A DNA stretch of 64,000 nt from Lactobacillus bombicola (GCF_900112665.1 NZ_FOMN01000007.1:1-64000), one strand, 5' to 3'. Positions 43,903-52,990 are shown, numbered from the stretch's first letter. Notes: generated by a model from the sequence alone, not told the origin. A program made the numbers and translations.

Positions 43903-44739
43903 ATGGCTGAACAAAAACATACAAATAAGCAATTACGTCATAAATTTTGGCAATTCTTCTGGCGGTCATGGGCCATTCAAACTTCGTGGAACTATGAGCG
44001 GCAGATGAACATGGGCTTTATGTATGGCATGGCACCAACAATTGATGAGATTTACGGTGAAAAACCGGATAGCCCAGAAAAATTACAGAAGAAAAAAGAG
44101 TCCTATCACCGGCATATGGAATTCTTCAACTGTACTCCGCAGTTAACCTCGTTTATTTTAGGTTTATCTTCGGCAATGGAAGAAGAATATGCGGAAAATC
44201 CTGATACCTTTGATCCGGAGTCAATCAACAGTGTAAAGACTTCATTGATGGGGCCATTGTCAGGAATTGGTGATTCCTTTTTCCAAGGAACAATAAAGAT
44301 TATTGCCTTTGGGTTAGGAGTTAATATGGCCCAGCAAGGCAATATCTTTGGTCCAATCCTGGCAATGATAATTTCCATCATTCCGTCTGCTGCTGTTACT
44401 TATTGGGGTGGCAAATGGGGTTATCTGCAAGGAAAGAAGAATATCCAAAAGCTGATTGGCAACGGAATGATTAACCGCATTATGTCATTGATGAATGTGG
44501 TTGGTTTGATGGTAATTGGGGCCATGATTGCCACAATGATTGGAATTACGACGCCAATTAAATTTGGTAAGACTTTTGTTTTACAAACGACGTTGGATTC
44601 GATTTTCCCACAGATGCTGTCATTGGCCTTTACCTTTGGCATGTTTTACCTAATCAAGAAAAAGGTTAATACCGCTTGGATTATGGTGATCTGTATTGTC
44701 GGCGGTATTTTGCTGAGTGTATTAGGAATTTTTAACTAA
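43903..44739 (+). CDS. PTS mannose-family EIID (fructosamine type)
   Basis: A 278-residue EIID with the signature IQTSWNYERQMNMGFMYGM and SLMGPLSGIGDSFFQGT, and C-terminal membrane segments. It begins 11 bases after EIIC behind AGGAG. Gly and Trp patterns follow the other two EIID proteins of this window, but the N-terminus is more basic. Confidence 0.88.
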   Translation: MAEQKHTNKQLRHKFWQFFWRSWAIQTSWNYERQMNMGFMYGMAPTIDEIYGEKPDSPEKLQKKKESYHRHMEFFNCTPQLTSFILGLSSAMEEEYAENPDTFDPESINSVKTSLMGPLSGIGDSFFQGTIKIIAFGLGVNMAQQGNIFGPILAMIISIIPSAAVTYWGGKWGYLQGKKNIQKLIGNGMINRIMSLMNVVGLMVIGAMIATMIGITTPIKFGKTFVLQTTLDSIFPQMLSLAFTFGMFYLIKKKVNTAWIMVICIVGGILLSVLGIFN

Positions 44740-44794
44740 ATATTGGTAACCAGTTATTTAAAATTTGATTTTATTGATAGGAGAAAAAATTATT

Positions 44795-45772
44795 ATGGAT
44801 TTTGAAAAAGTTAAGGCAATTGTTAGTGATATCAAGTCAAAACAACCTAACATTGACCGAGTTTTGTTTGTTGGCTGTGGTGCTTCAATGGCTGATTTGT
44901 ATCCAGGCTACTACTTTATTTCTCATGAAAGCACTAAGTTGTTGTCTGCGATTTATACTGCCAACGAATTTAACTATGATACGCCAAAGGGTGTTGGTGA
45001 AAATACCATTGTCATCACAGCATCACTTGGTGGTACTACACCAGAATCAGTTGCTGCTACTAAGAAGGCCAGAGAGCTTGGTACCCATGTCGTAACTTTA
45101 TCAATGGCAGAAGATTCACCTATTATTAAGGAAACTGAATATAAGGTAGTCCACGGTTTCCACGAAAACTATGCTGCTAAAACTGAAAAGATGACCTATT
45201 GCTTGGCTTTGGCAGTCGAGATTGTACAAGAATTTGAAGGCTATGAATTCTACGATGAAGCTTTGGACGCATTCAAAGGGATGCCAGATTTGATTGAAAA
45301 TGCAGTTAAGTCAGTTGGACCAATGGCAAAAGAATTTGGTGAAAAATACCGAAACGAAAAAACAATTTATGTTTTAAGTAGCGGTGCATCACTTGGTGTA
45401 GCATACTCAACTGCTTCGTTCTTATTCATGGAAATGCAGTGGATTTCTGCCCCAACAGTTCATACTGGTGAATATTTCCACGGACCATTTGAACTTACAG
45501 AAAAAGACGCACCATACTTGTTGTTCATGAATGATGGCAAAACCCGTCATTTAGATGCCCGCGCATTGACCTTCTTGCAAAGATTTGATGCACAAATCAC
45601 TAATATTGATGCCAAAGATTACGGCTTAAATGAAGTGGCTAGTGAGAATGTGATTGACTACTTCAACCCAATGATTCATACCGGTGTAATGCGTGTCTTT
45701 GCTGAAGAATTAGCTAAGGCAAGAAAGCATCCATTAACTAAGCGTCGTTATATGTGGAAGTTGACTTATTAA
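44795..45772 (+). CDS. SIS-domain fructosamine-6-phosphate deglycase
   Basis: A 325-residue enzyme of the FrlB/GfrF family, which splits fructoselysine-6-phosphate or glucoselysine-6-phosphate into glucose-6-phosphate and the amine. SIS motifs: VLFVGCGASMADLYPGYYF, TASLGGTTPESVAATK, VLSSGASLGVAYST and GEYFHGPFELTEKD, with Glu and His in the last. The ATG at 44795 follows GGAGAAAAA; an earlier start adds a non-family stretch. It follows EIID, so the PTS would supply its substrate. The exact amine is not readable. Confidence 0.8.
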   Translation: MDFEKVKAIVSDIKSKQPNIDRVLFVGCGASMADLYPGYYFISHESTKLLSAIYTANEFNYDTPKGVGENTIVITASLGGTTPESVAATKKARELGTHVVTLSMAEDSPIIKETEYKVVHGFHENYAAKTEKMTYCLALAVEIVQEFEGYEFYDEALDAFKGMPDLIENAVKSVGPMAKEFGEKYRNEKTIYVLSSGASLGVAYSTASFLFMEMQWISAPTVHTGEYFHGPFELTEKDAPYLLFMNDGKTRHLDARALTFLQRFDAQITNIDAKDYGLNEVASENVIDYFNPMIHTGVMRVFAEELAKARKHPLTKRRYMWKLTY

Positions 45773-45803
45773 TTAAGTTAATTGAGCAATTTTAAGTGAT
45801 TAG

Positions 45804-45837
45804 AAAAGGATCCTATGAAAAGTAGAATCCTTTTTTA
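45804..45837 (+). terminator. Terminator of the fructosamine operon
   Basis: AAAAGGAT pairs with ATCCTTTT around a 13-base loop, then T residues. The rest of the gap up to 46071 has no gene. Confidence 0.75.
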
Positions 45838-46071
45838 TTTTAACTGATAATGAAGGAATGGCTCGCTAGTTTAATAGCTGAATTGTTAGTTTCTATGCTA
45901 TTAAGGTTAGTATGAAATCTATTTGCGCATAAAGTTGTAGCGTACTTTAATTTGATTTTGTTTTATACTGTTCATAATAGAAAGAAACAATTTAACTGGA
46001 TAGATAGAAAAGTTTTTGGATAACTAATGCCGTTGGGGCAAAGTAAAGAATGATATAGGTAGTGGTGACTT

Positions 46072-46776
46072 TTGAAAGAGACAGGTTCGTTATATTCTCA
46101 GGTAATGGAGAAAATCAGACAAAAAATTATTACTGGTGAATACCCCGTTAACAGTAAACTGCCAAATGAGTTTGAGCTAAGTGAACAATTTGCAGTTAGT
46201 CGGGTTACTTTGCGTAAAGCAATTAAGGGATTAGCTGAAGACGGCTTAGTCGAAAAAATCCAGGGAGTTGGGACGTTTGTCCGCAAACCGCAAAAAGTAA
46301 AAAGAATTATTAGTTCACCGGCAGCTGAAAGTTTTTCTCAGATTGCCAAAAAAGAGGGTTTTAAGGCAAGCGTTGAGGTAATCAAGGTTAAGGAAGTAGA
46401 AACGCCACCTAAGTTACGCAAAATTCTGGAAACTAAGCATTCGTTGTTTATTGAAAGAGTTCATTCTGTCAATGACGGACCAATTATGTTGGAATGCAAT
46501 TATTTCCCATTACCACGTTTTGCTGGGTTAGCAAAAGAAGACCTAAGTCAGTCTTTGTACCAAATTTTGCAAGATAAATACCAAATTGCCAAGTTGAATT
46601 CTCGCGACTTGATTATTAGTGTTGCACTAGCCAGTTTAAGCGAAGCTAAATTTTTAAAGAAATCGATTGGCTTCCCGCTACTTCTTTTGCAAGTCTGTAT
46701 TGAAGATGAGCATAATAATGTTGTTCATGCTGGGGAACAGTATATTATTTCCGACAGATATGAATTTCACGTATAA
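46072..46776 (+). CDS. GntR-family (HutC/UTRA) regulator of the fructosamine operon
   Basis: A 234-residue regulator with winged HTH (LPNEFELSEQFAVSRVTLRK at about 28-47, then GVGTFVRK) and a UTRA domain. The start is TTG, with GGTAGTGG upstream, and gives the usual GntR N-terminus (SLYSQVMEKIRQKI). It lies just after the deglycase gene on the same strand and is likely to control that operon in response to a phosphorylated Amadori product, as FrlR-type regulators do. Confidence 0.8.
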   Translation: MKETGSLYSQVMEKIRQKIITGEYPVNSKLPNEFELSEQFAVSRVTLRKAIKGLAEDGLVEKIQGVGTFVRKPQKVKRIISSPAAESFSQIAKKEGFKASVEVIKVKEVETPPKLRKILETKHSLFIERVHSVNDGPIMLECNYFPLPRFAGLAKEDLSQSLYQILQDKYQIAKLNSRDLIISVALASLSEAKFLKKSIGFPLLLLQVCIEDEHNNVVHAGEQYIISDRYEFHV

Positions 46777-47000
46777 TTAGTTTGTTAATCGACCAATATG
46801 GTTAAAGGGTGTATTGTAAGCAATGATTAAATTCTAACAAATGTTTCTGGTACTACACCTAATTTATTTGCTTTAACGGTTGAATTGTCTAATTTTGTTA
46901 TTTTGAGTGGAAAAATTAATTGGCATTAAATTCTAAATAGATTTAGAATGAAATATAAAGCCATCAGAGCCAATCAGTAAATACTCTTGAGGGAAGATAA

Positions 47001-48059
47001 ATGAAAAAAAGCAAATTAGCTATTGCTATTATTAATGTTATTTTTTTGACAACTATTCCTGCGCTTGTACTGCACGAACCTACTCCAGTTTCCGCTGCTA
47101 CAGTTAAAGGTTTTGTCAAAACAAAGAAAAATAAAAAAGTCCGGCTTTATAAGCTTTCTGGAAAGCATTCCAATTATTATGCCAGTCCTAAGTCTCAATA
47201 CCCATATAGTAGTAAAAAGAAGATTGGTAAAAAGAGACTAACAGCTTATAAGATAGGTAATAACTCACATTGGCTTTTAGCTAAGGATGCTAAAGTTATT
47301 AAAACGATTAAGCCAAATGTCAATGTTCAGGCTACAATGAAATTGCCAGCGGGTTATACCAGAGCTGAATTGCTGCAGGCTTATCAGGGAAATCCATCTA
47401 AGAAGTTTATCAATGCCTCGATGAGCGGGATGAATACTAATGATTTTAGTCGGATTAAAAACGGTGAAACCAAGGCCGATGATCAAACTATCATTGATTT
47501 AAGCCAGCTTACACCAGAACAAACCGATACTTTAACGACCTTTTCTCTGCGTCTGATCAATCAGGCTCGCAATAACTTGGGGTTAGATCCTTGGCGCGAT
47601 AGTATCGGTGTGCGTAAATTGGCTCAGGATATTGCGACTGAATATGTGGTAAATAAGAAGACCATTCGCGATAGTCATTATGTCCCAGGCATCGTTCGTG
47701 CATGTAAAGCTAATGGCCTAGATTTAAATGATAATTATGTTGAAGACATGGCCGGCTTTTATAATCAAAATAATACGATGACAATGACTGAACTTAAAAA
47801 GAGCGTCTATTTTGGCTTAAAGCAAATGATGTTCGGGTATACTGGCAGTGGCGAGCAAGGACGAAAGCAACGCAGTAATTACCAGGAATGGGAACATGCC
47901 GGCGACCTGTTTAATACGCAAGATTCGCTTTACGATGGCGATTATAATTACTATGGTTTCAGTATCTCGCATACTGATGACATTTGTTCAATGCATTTTA
48001 TTAGCGTACCGACTTATATTGCTAAGAATAAAAAGTATAATACTGGTTTTAAACCTTAA
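47001..48059 (+). CDS. Secreted SEC10/PgrA-like surface protein
   Basis: A 352-residue secreted protein. It has a signal peptide (about 1-33, cleaved near VSA-A), a basic SH3/SLAP-like module (about 35-100, rich in Lys and Tyr, KNKKVRLYKLSGKH), and a C-terminal domain of the SEC10/PgrA surface-exclusion type, distantly CAP-like (from about 165: LTPEQTDTLTTFSLRLINQA, ARNNLGLDPWRDSIGVRKLA). There is no LPxTG motif, so attachment is non-covalent through the basic module. AGGGAAG precedes the ATG. Single gene with a terminator. Confidence 0.75.
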   Translation: MKKSKLAIAIINVIFLTTIPALVLHEPTPVSAATVKGFVKTKKNKKVRLYKLSGKHSNYYASPKSQYPYSSKKKIGKKRLTAYKIGNNSHWLLAKDAKVIKTIKPNVNVQATMKLPAGYTRAELLQAYQGNPSKKFINASMSGMNTNDFSRIKNGETKADDQTIIDLSQLTPEQTDTLTTFSLRLINQARNNLGLDPWRDSIGVRKLAQDIATEYVVNKKTIRDSHYVPGIVRACKANGLDLNDNYVEDMAGFYNQNNTMTMTELKKSVYFGLKQMMFGYTGSGEQGRKQRSNYQEWEHAGDLFNTQDSLYDGDYNYYGFSISHTDDICSMHFISVPTYIAKNKKYNTGFKP

Positions 48060-48078
48060 TTAAATAATTTTGGTTTTG

Positions 48079-48106
48079 AGACAGCTGCAAGAGGCTGTCT
48101 TTTTTG
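48079..48106 (+). terminator. Terminator of the SEC10/PgrA-like gene
   Basis: AGACAGC pairs with GCTGTCT around TGCAAGAG, with a T run. Confidence 0.85.
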
Positions 48107-48177
48107 TCCTATTTTTTACTGCTAAAAAGAAATAATTGCGCTAAAATTAACCTTATTATTAAAGTGAGGATTTATGC

Positions 48178-48696
48178 ATGGCAATTTATATTCGATTAGC
48201 GCAAGAAAGTGATTTAACGCAAATAATGGCAATTATTAATGAAGCAAAGCAATTGCTGAAAAGCGATGGTATCCCGCAATGGCAAAATGGTCGCCCGAAT
48301 GAGAAAATTTTACTGGATGACATTGTCAAAAAGCGAGCATATTGTTTAATGATTGATCAAGCAGTTGCCGGCATTGCTGTTTTGCAAACTAGTATTGAGC
48401 CTAGCTATGCTGCGATAGACGGCGAGTGGCAAAATGAAACCACTCAGTATGCTACTATCCATCGGATTGCAATTTCGGCTAAATTTCGCGGACAGCATTT
48501 AGGACAAATATTTATTTCTAACTTAATTTCTCGTGGCCTGTTTTTAGGAATATCAAATTTCCGCATTGACACTCATGCAGTCAATCTCCGGATGCAGGCG
48601 CTGATTAAATCCACCGGCTTTAAATATCGCGGCGTTATTCGCATTGATCAAACAAAAGATGGGCTCAGAAATGCCTACGAGCTAAACTTAGTTTAA
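48178..48696 (+). CDS. GNAT-family acetyltransferase
   Basis: A 172-residue acetyltransferase: IRLAQESDLTQIMAIINEAK at the N-terminus and ATIHRIAISAKFRGQHLGQI containing the acetyl-CoA loop (RGQHLG). It ends FKYRGVIRID, typical of the family. GTGAGGA precedes the ATG. Substrate unknown; single gene before a tRNA. Confidence 0.82.
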   Translation: MAIYIRLAQESDLTQIMAIINEAKQLLKSDGIPQWQNGRPNEKILLDDIVKKRAYCLMIDQAVAGIAVLQTSIEPSYAAIDGEWQNETTQYATIHRIAISAKFRGQHLGQIFISNLISRGLFLGISNFRIDTHAVNLRMQALIKSTGFKYRGVIRIDQTKDGLRNAYELNLV

Positions 48697-48903
48697 AAGT
48701 CTAGTTATCGTGCTACGTAGAAATTTGCGCTAATTAATTAGGGCAAAATAGGACTTTGTTTTAACTAATTAAGGAAATGCAATATTTGCTTATGCGACCG
48801 CATGTGAGCTCAAATCAGAAAAAATAAATTTTTCTCTTGACTTGCGCACGACATTTTTCTATACTATTAAATGTTGAGCGGCCAAGTAAAAGCTCAAATG
48901 AAT

Positions 48904-48975
48904 TGGGTTATAGCCAAGTGGTAAGGCACTAGTTTTTGGTACTAGTATGCGCTGGTTCGAATCCAGCTAACCCAA
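48904..48975 (+). tRNA. tRNA-Gln (TTG), copy 1
   Basis: Acceptor stem TGGGTTA/TAACCCA with discriminator A, anticodon stem CTAGT/ACTAG, loop TTTTGGT giving TTG at 48936-48938. The whole gene is identical to the copy at 50454. A terminator follows. Confidence 0.95.
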
Positions 48976-48998
48976 TTGTTCATACGAACACCCAACCC

Positions 48999-49029
48999 GA
49001 AAATAGACAGCTAGCTGTCTATTTTTTTT
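48999..49029 (+). terminator. Terminator after tRNA-Gln
   Basis: AAAATAGACAGCT pairs with AGCTGTCTATTTT, then T residues. Confidence 0.88.
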
Positions 49030-49125
49030 GCTTTTAAATAATTGGTATTATTATGAAAAAATAGGTAGAAAATAATTGCAATTAAATGTATAATTGATGA
49101 AAATATAAAGAGGATAGGTGAAAAA

Positions 49126-50307
49126 ATGGTTGATTTGATAAAATACATGAAGTCTGGTTTAACTGATATTCCCCAAAATTTAATTTTAAAATTTTCAGAT
49201 TATGCCAGTAAAATTCCTGATGTAGTTAAGTTTACTATTGGTGAACCTGACTTTGACACTCCTGTGCATATTAAAGAAGCTGCCCAAAAAGCAATTGTAC
49301 AAAATCACTCACATTATGCGCCATCAAACGGGACAATAGGTTTACGACAAGCAGCGGGTGCATTTTTAGCTCAAAAGTATGGGCAAAAATATGATCCTGA
49401 AACTGAAATTTTGGTTACTAATGGGGTAACTGAGGCAATTTTTGATACAGTAATTGCAACTCTAAATCCAGGCGATATTATGGTTGTTCCTACTCCAATA
49501 TTTCCATTATATATGAGTGATGCCAGAATGATTAGTCAGCAAATTAAAATTGTTGAAATCGATACTTCAGCGGATAACTTTAAATTGACGCCCAATAAAT
49601 TACAAGCGGTACTTGATCAATATGGGGATCGCGTGCGCTTATTAATAATGAATTATCCAAATAATCCAACTGGTGTGACTTATAGTCAAGCGGAACTAGA
49701 TTCTTTAGCCAATGTGATTCGCGATAAGCCAATCTTTGCCTTATGTGATGAAATTTATAGTGAACTTTGTTATGATCAAGATCATGCATCAATGGAAAAA
49801 ACTTTACATGATCAAGTTATTTTACTAAATGGTGTTTCTAAATCTTGGGCAATGACTGGTTATCGTATTGGTATTATTTGTGCACCAAAAAATATTGTGG
49901 CACAAATTGCAAAAGTTCATCAATTTATAGCTACTACTGAGCCTACACCAATGCAGGATGCAGCTGAAGAAGCCTTTAAAAATGGGATGAATGATGCGCA
50001 ATTAATGAAGACAGAGTTTAAAAAGCGACGCGATGTTTTATATAACGGATTGACTAAGTTAGGTTTTACTTGTGTTAAACCTCAAGGAGCCTTTTATATT
50101 TTTGCTAAAATTCCTGCTAGTTTTGAGCAAGATGACAATAAATTTATCTATGATTTAGTTGACAAGGCTCATGTTGCAGTTACAGGCGGTTCCTGTTTTG
50201 CCCAAGCAGGAGCGGGTTATATTAGATTCTCTTATGCGGTTTCGATGGCACAAATTGATGAAGGTCTAAAGCGTCTTGAAAAATATATAAATGAAAATAA
50301 AAATTAA
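49126..50307 (+). CDS. PLP-dependent aminotransferase, class I
   Basis: A 393-residue aminotransferase of the AspC/PatA/AraT type. The cofactor Lys is in LNGVSKSWAMTGYRIG, with FTIGEPDFDTP and NYPNNPTGVTYS as substrate and cofactor loops, and CDEIYSEL for the pyridine contact. It transfers amino groups between an amino acid and a keto acid; lactobacillary members act on aromatic or aspartate-type substrates. AAAGAGGATAGG precedes the ATG. It lies between two tRNA-Gln genes. Confidence 0.9.
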   Translation: MVDLIKYMKSGLTDIPQNLILKFSDYASKIPDVVKFTIGEPDFDTPVHIKEAAQKAIVQNHSHYAPSNGTIGLRQAAGAFLAQKYGQKYDPETEILVTNGVTEAIFDTVIATLNPGDIMVVPTPIFPLYMSDARMISQQIKIVEIDTSADNFKLTPNKLQAVLDQYGDRVRLLIMNYPNNPTGVTYSQAELDSLANVIRDKPIFALCDEIYSELCYDQDHASMEKTLHDQVILLNGVSKSWAMTGYRIGIICAPKNIVAQIAKVHQFIATTEPTPMQDAAEEAFKNGMNDAQLMKTEFKKRRDVLYNGLTKLGFTCVKPQGAFYIFAKIPASFEQDDNKFIYDLVDKAHVAVTGGSCFAQAGAGYIRFSYAVSMAQIDEGLKRLEKYINENKN

Positions 50308-50364
50308 GCAAAAAATTGCTTGCAATTATGCACGTTTTTCGGTAATATAATTTACGTGCGTAAC

Positions 50365-50446
50365 GGAGGAGTAGCGAAGTGGCTAAACGCGGCGGTCTGT
50401 AAAACCGCTCTCTCTGAGTTCGGCGGTTCGAATCCACCCTCCTCCA
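50365..50446 (+). tRNA. tRNA-Tyr (GTA)
   Basis: An 82-base class II tRNA with acceptor GGAGGAG/CTCCTCC, a long variable arm (CTCTCTGAGTTCGG region) and anticodon GTA at 50399-50401. Confidence 0.95.
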
Positions 50447-50453
50447 TTGTCAC

Positions 50454-50525
50454 TGGGTTATAGCCAAGTGGTAAGGCACTAGTTTTTGGTACTAGTATGC
50501 GCTGGTTCGAATCCAGCTAACCCAA
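50454..50525 (+). tRNA. tRNA-Gln (TTG), copy 2
   Basis: Identical over 72 bases to the tRNA at 48904, anticodon TTG at 50486-50488. It is 7 bases after tRNA-Tyr, so both are co-transcribed. Confidence 0.95.
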
Positions 50526-50689
50526 TAAGATAATTGATTTAAGGCAGCTGTGATAGTTGCCTTTTTACTTGCTTTTATGCAAAAATATGCGGCAATAGGT
50601 TAAGGACTACTTGTACTTACTATAATTTATAAAGTAAGCATAAATAGCAGGAAGTGGACGTTGATTTTTTTATCAAAAGGAGAATTTTT

Positions 50690-51808
50690 ATGGCTAGACT
50701 AGTTAAAGTTGGTGCTAGTATTGAAGAAACTAATTGGCATGAGGCTTTAAAGGATCTCAGAACAGATGATGTTCTCCTTTTGGAACCTGGATTTTATGAT
50801 TTACCACAGGGGATATTATTTTCTGATATTACAATTAAAGGTACGGGAACTTTGCCTGAAGATACAACTATTTTAGGCTGCATCAATGTAGCCAATGACA
50901 GTCGATTTGTTAATTTAGAAAATCTTTGTCTCAATACTAATGATGAAGCAAATAGTTTGTATATTCCTCCTAAAGCTAATACATATTTGACTTTACGTAA
51001 TTGCATAATCAAAGGATATGGGGATGATACAGCGGTAATAGCTTGCAATGGCAAAGTAACGTTAGAGTTATACTCAACAATTATTTTAAATGGATCGGTT
51101 TCTCTATTTGCTGATGCCGATTTTCGTTTAGAAATGAATGATTCTACAATTGAAAATGTTGTAAAAGACGTTGCGGCTTTGGCTCTTGAAGGTCGTGGTA
51201 CGGCAATTATCAATAATTCACAAATAAATGGTAGTATTGAAACATATGCTAATTCCAATATAGAAATTAATTTTAATAATTCACAAGCAAATTCATTATT
51301 AGTTCAAGGCGAAGTTTGGTTAAACATGCTAAATAGCGAACTTTCTTTTCAAGATGATACTTGCCTGTATATTACAGATAGAACTTGGGTTAACATTGTT
51401 GGTTGCAATTTTAAGGGCTGCGTTTATCTAGATTCTAAACCACACGTGATTATTCAAAATAGTCAAATAGATCGTTTAATTGGTGTTAACGAGGTCCAAC
51501 TAACGATTATTAATTCACTTATACTTAGTCATACTGATTTTCAAGATAAAGCAAAATGTAGTGCACGCCAAACGACCTTTAATGGTGGACTTGAATATCA
51601 GTATTTTTTAGCATTGGGCGATGATGCAGAGTTTGAGGGGCGAGATTTGATTTTTAATTCTAATGGAGCTCATTTAGCGGTAAAAGATTCTGCCAAATTA
51701 AGTGCTAGTGTAATTGCAACTAGTGATGAAGAAATTACAGTAGAGCGTAGTTATGAAGCTAAATTCAAGCTTTTGGGAATGAAGTGGATTACTAAAGAAA
51801 ATAATTAA
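50690..51808 (+). CDS. Beta-helix (pectate lyase-like fold) protein of unknown function
   Basis: A 372-residue soluble protein with no signal peptide. From residue 50 on it consists of imperfect repeats of about 20-25 residues, with recurring N-x-S/T-x-I-x-x strands (LTLRNCIIKGYG, LEMNDSTIENVV, AIINNSQINGSI, LNMLNSELSFQD, VIIQNSQIDRLI, LTIINSLILSHT), which fit a right-handed parallel beta-helix. No catalytic motif is clear. The ATG at 50690 follows AAAAGGAG. About 60 bases downstream lies a GntR regulator. An intracellular beta-helix could be a carbohydrate-binding or scaffolding protein. Confidence 0.6.
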   Translation: MARLVKVGASIEETNWHEALKDLRTDDVLLLEPGFYDLPQGILFSDITIKGTGTLPEDTTILGCINVANDSRFVNLENLCLNTNDEANSLYIPPKANTYLTLRNCIIKGYGDDTAVIACNGKVTLELYSTIILNGSVSLFADADFRLEMNDSTIENVVKDVAALALEGRGTAIINNSQINGSIETYANSNIEINFNNSQANSLLVQGEVWLNMLNSELSFQDDTCLYITDRTWVNIVGCNFKGCVYLDSKPHVIIQNSQIDRLIGVNEVQLTIINSLILSHTDFQDKAKCSARQTTFNGGLEYQYFLALGDDAEFEGRDLIFNSNGAHLAVKDSAKLSASVIATSDEEITVERSYEAKFKLLGMKWITKENN

Positions 51809-51839
51809 AAATAATAATTATATTATTTTTAATTTAGCT

Positions 51840-51858
51840 TATAATACTGGTATAGTTG
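51840..51858 (+). promoter_or_regulatory. -10 box and candidate operator of the NagR-like gene
   Basis: TATAAT at 51840-51845 is followed by ACTGGTATAGTT at 51847-51858, close to NagR/YvoA-type operator words (TGGTATAGACCA). The position fits autoregulation. Confidence 0.45.
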
Positions 51859-51868
51859 GGGGTGCAAA

Positions 51869-52567
51869 ATGGAAGAGCCAATGTACATTAAAATTCATAA
51901 TCAAATTAAGCGTGAAATTGAAAGTCATATTTATAAGGTTGGCAGCAGGATACCATCTGAACGTCAACTTGCTCTTAAATTTGGCGTTTCTCGGATGACT
52001 TTACGCCAAGCAATAAAAACTTTAGAGGATGAAGGAATTTTAGAACAAAGACTGGGTAGTGGCACCTATGTGGCAAATCAAAAAGTGCAAGAAAAAATGT
52101 CGGGTATTATGTCTTTTACGGATATTACTCATGCCAATGGTCAAATTCCTTCTAGTAAGTTAATTTCATATCGTGTTGGTAAGCCTTCTTTATCAGAAAT
52201 GGAACGATTACATTTGGCTAAAGATCAAACAATTTTACGCATGGAACGAATTCGTTATGCCGATAATGTGCCAATTTGCTATGAAGTTGTTACAATTCCC
52301 CATAAATTGATTTTAGGCATGTCTAAAGAAAATATATCAACGCATTTATATCGTACGTTAGAGCAAAATGGCTATGAAATTGGTCGCGTAACCGAACATA
52401 TTTCTGCCGCAATTGCGAATGAAAATGCGGCGCGCTTACTTAATGCTAAAAAAGGAGAAGCTTTAATTACCCGTTTACAAGTAACAGAACTTTCATCTGG
52501 AGAGCCATTTGAATATACAAGAGCAAGTTATGTAGCCGATCGTTTTGAATTTACATTTTCTAAATAA
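51869..52567 (+). CDS. GntR-family (HutC/UTRA) regulator, NagR/YvoA-like
   Basis: A 232-residue regulator. Winged HTH at the N-terminus (IPSERQLALKFGVSRMTLRQ at about 28-47, then GSGTYVAN) and UTRA domain with IMSFTDITHANGQIPSSKLI, a stretch typical of NagR/YvoA, which sense glucosamine-6-phosphate or N-acetylglucosamine-6-phosphate. The putative operator before it agrees with this. GGGGGTG precedes the ATG. No nag genes lie nearby, so targets may be elsewhere; the beta-helix gene upstream is possible. Confidence 0.8.
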   Translation: MEEPMYIKIHNQIKREIESHIYKVGSRIPSERQLALKFGVSRMTLRQAIKTLEDEGILEQRLGSGTYVANQKVQEKMSGIMSFTDITHANGQIPSSKLISYRVGKPSLSEMERLHLAKDQTILRMERIRYADNVPICYEVVTIPHKLILGMSKENISTHLYRTLEQNGYEIGRVTEHISAAIANENAARLLNAKKGEALITRLQVTELSSGEPFEYTRASYVADRFEFTFSK

Positions 52568-52606
52568 AAAAGCTTTAATTAACCCGTAGGTAATTAAAGC
52601 TTTTTA
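52566..52606. terminator. Bidirectional terminator
   Basis: AAAAAGCTTTAATTAACC pairs with GGTAATTAAAGCTTTTT around CGTA, serving the GntR gene and tagD. Confidence 0.88.
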
Positions 52607-52990
52607 TTTTAAGTCATTTTTGATTTTGGTCGTTGAAATACCCGGTGTTCGTGATAGATAAGTTACTTGACAGTATGGCTTTAAAAAATCAAATTTACCC
52701 TGCCAGTCACTTCCCATAACAAATAAACTAATATCGTATTTTTGAATATCAGCAATTTTTTGATTCCAATCTTGTTCGGGAATGACTTCATCAACGTAGC
52801 GAATTGCTTCTAAAATATATTTTCGTTCAGCAAAATTGTTGTATGATTCTTTATGCTTCTGTAGTTCGTTAAATTTATCTGTTGAAAGGCCAACGATAAG
52901 GTAATCGCCCATTTCTTTGGCTCGTTGAAGTAGGCGAATATGACCATAATGCAATAAATCAAATGTTCCATAGGTGATAACTTTTTTCAT
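52604..52990 (-). CDS. tagD: Glycerol-3-phosphate cytidylyltransferase
   Basis: Makes CDP-glycerol for wall teichoic acid. 128 residues, as usual. The nucleotidyltransferase signature is YGTFDLLHYGHIRLL (HxGH), and the second motif is RTPGISTTKI. The ATG at 52990 follows TAGGAG; upstream in-frame starts up to 53056 add a non-family hydrophobic stretch. It is divergent from tagA, forming a small wall teichoic acid cluster. Confidence 0.92.
   Translation of the reverse strand: MKKVITYGTFDLLHYGHIRLLQRAKEMGDYLIVGLSTDKFNELQKHKESYNNFAERKYILEAIRYVDEVIPEQDWNQKIADIQKYDISLFVMGSDWQGKFDFLKPYCQVTYLSRTPGISTTKIKNDLK

Noticed and set aside
50365-50525. A tRNA-associated attachment site for an integrated element
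   Set aside because: The repeated sequence is the full tRNA-Gln and no integrase or mobile genes lie between the copies, only an aminotransferase and tRNA-Tyr.
50794-51258. A 154-residue minus-strand frame inside the beta-helix gene
   Set aside because: Antisense to a frame with clear repeat periodicity and a good binding site; no independent evidence.
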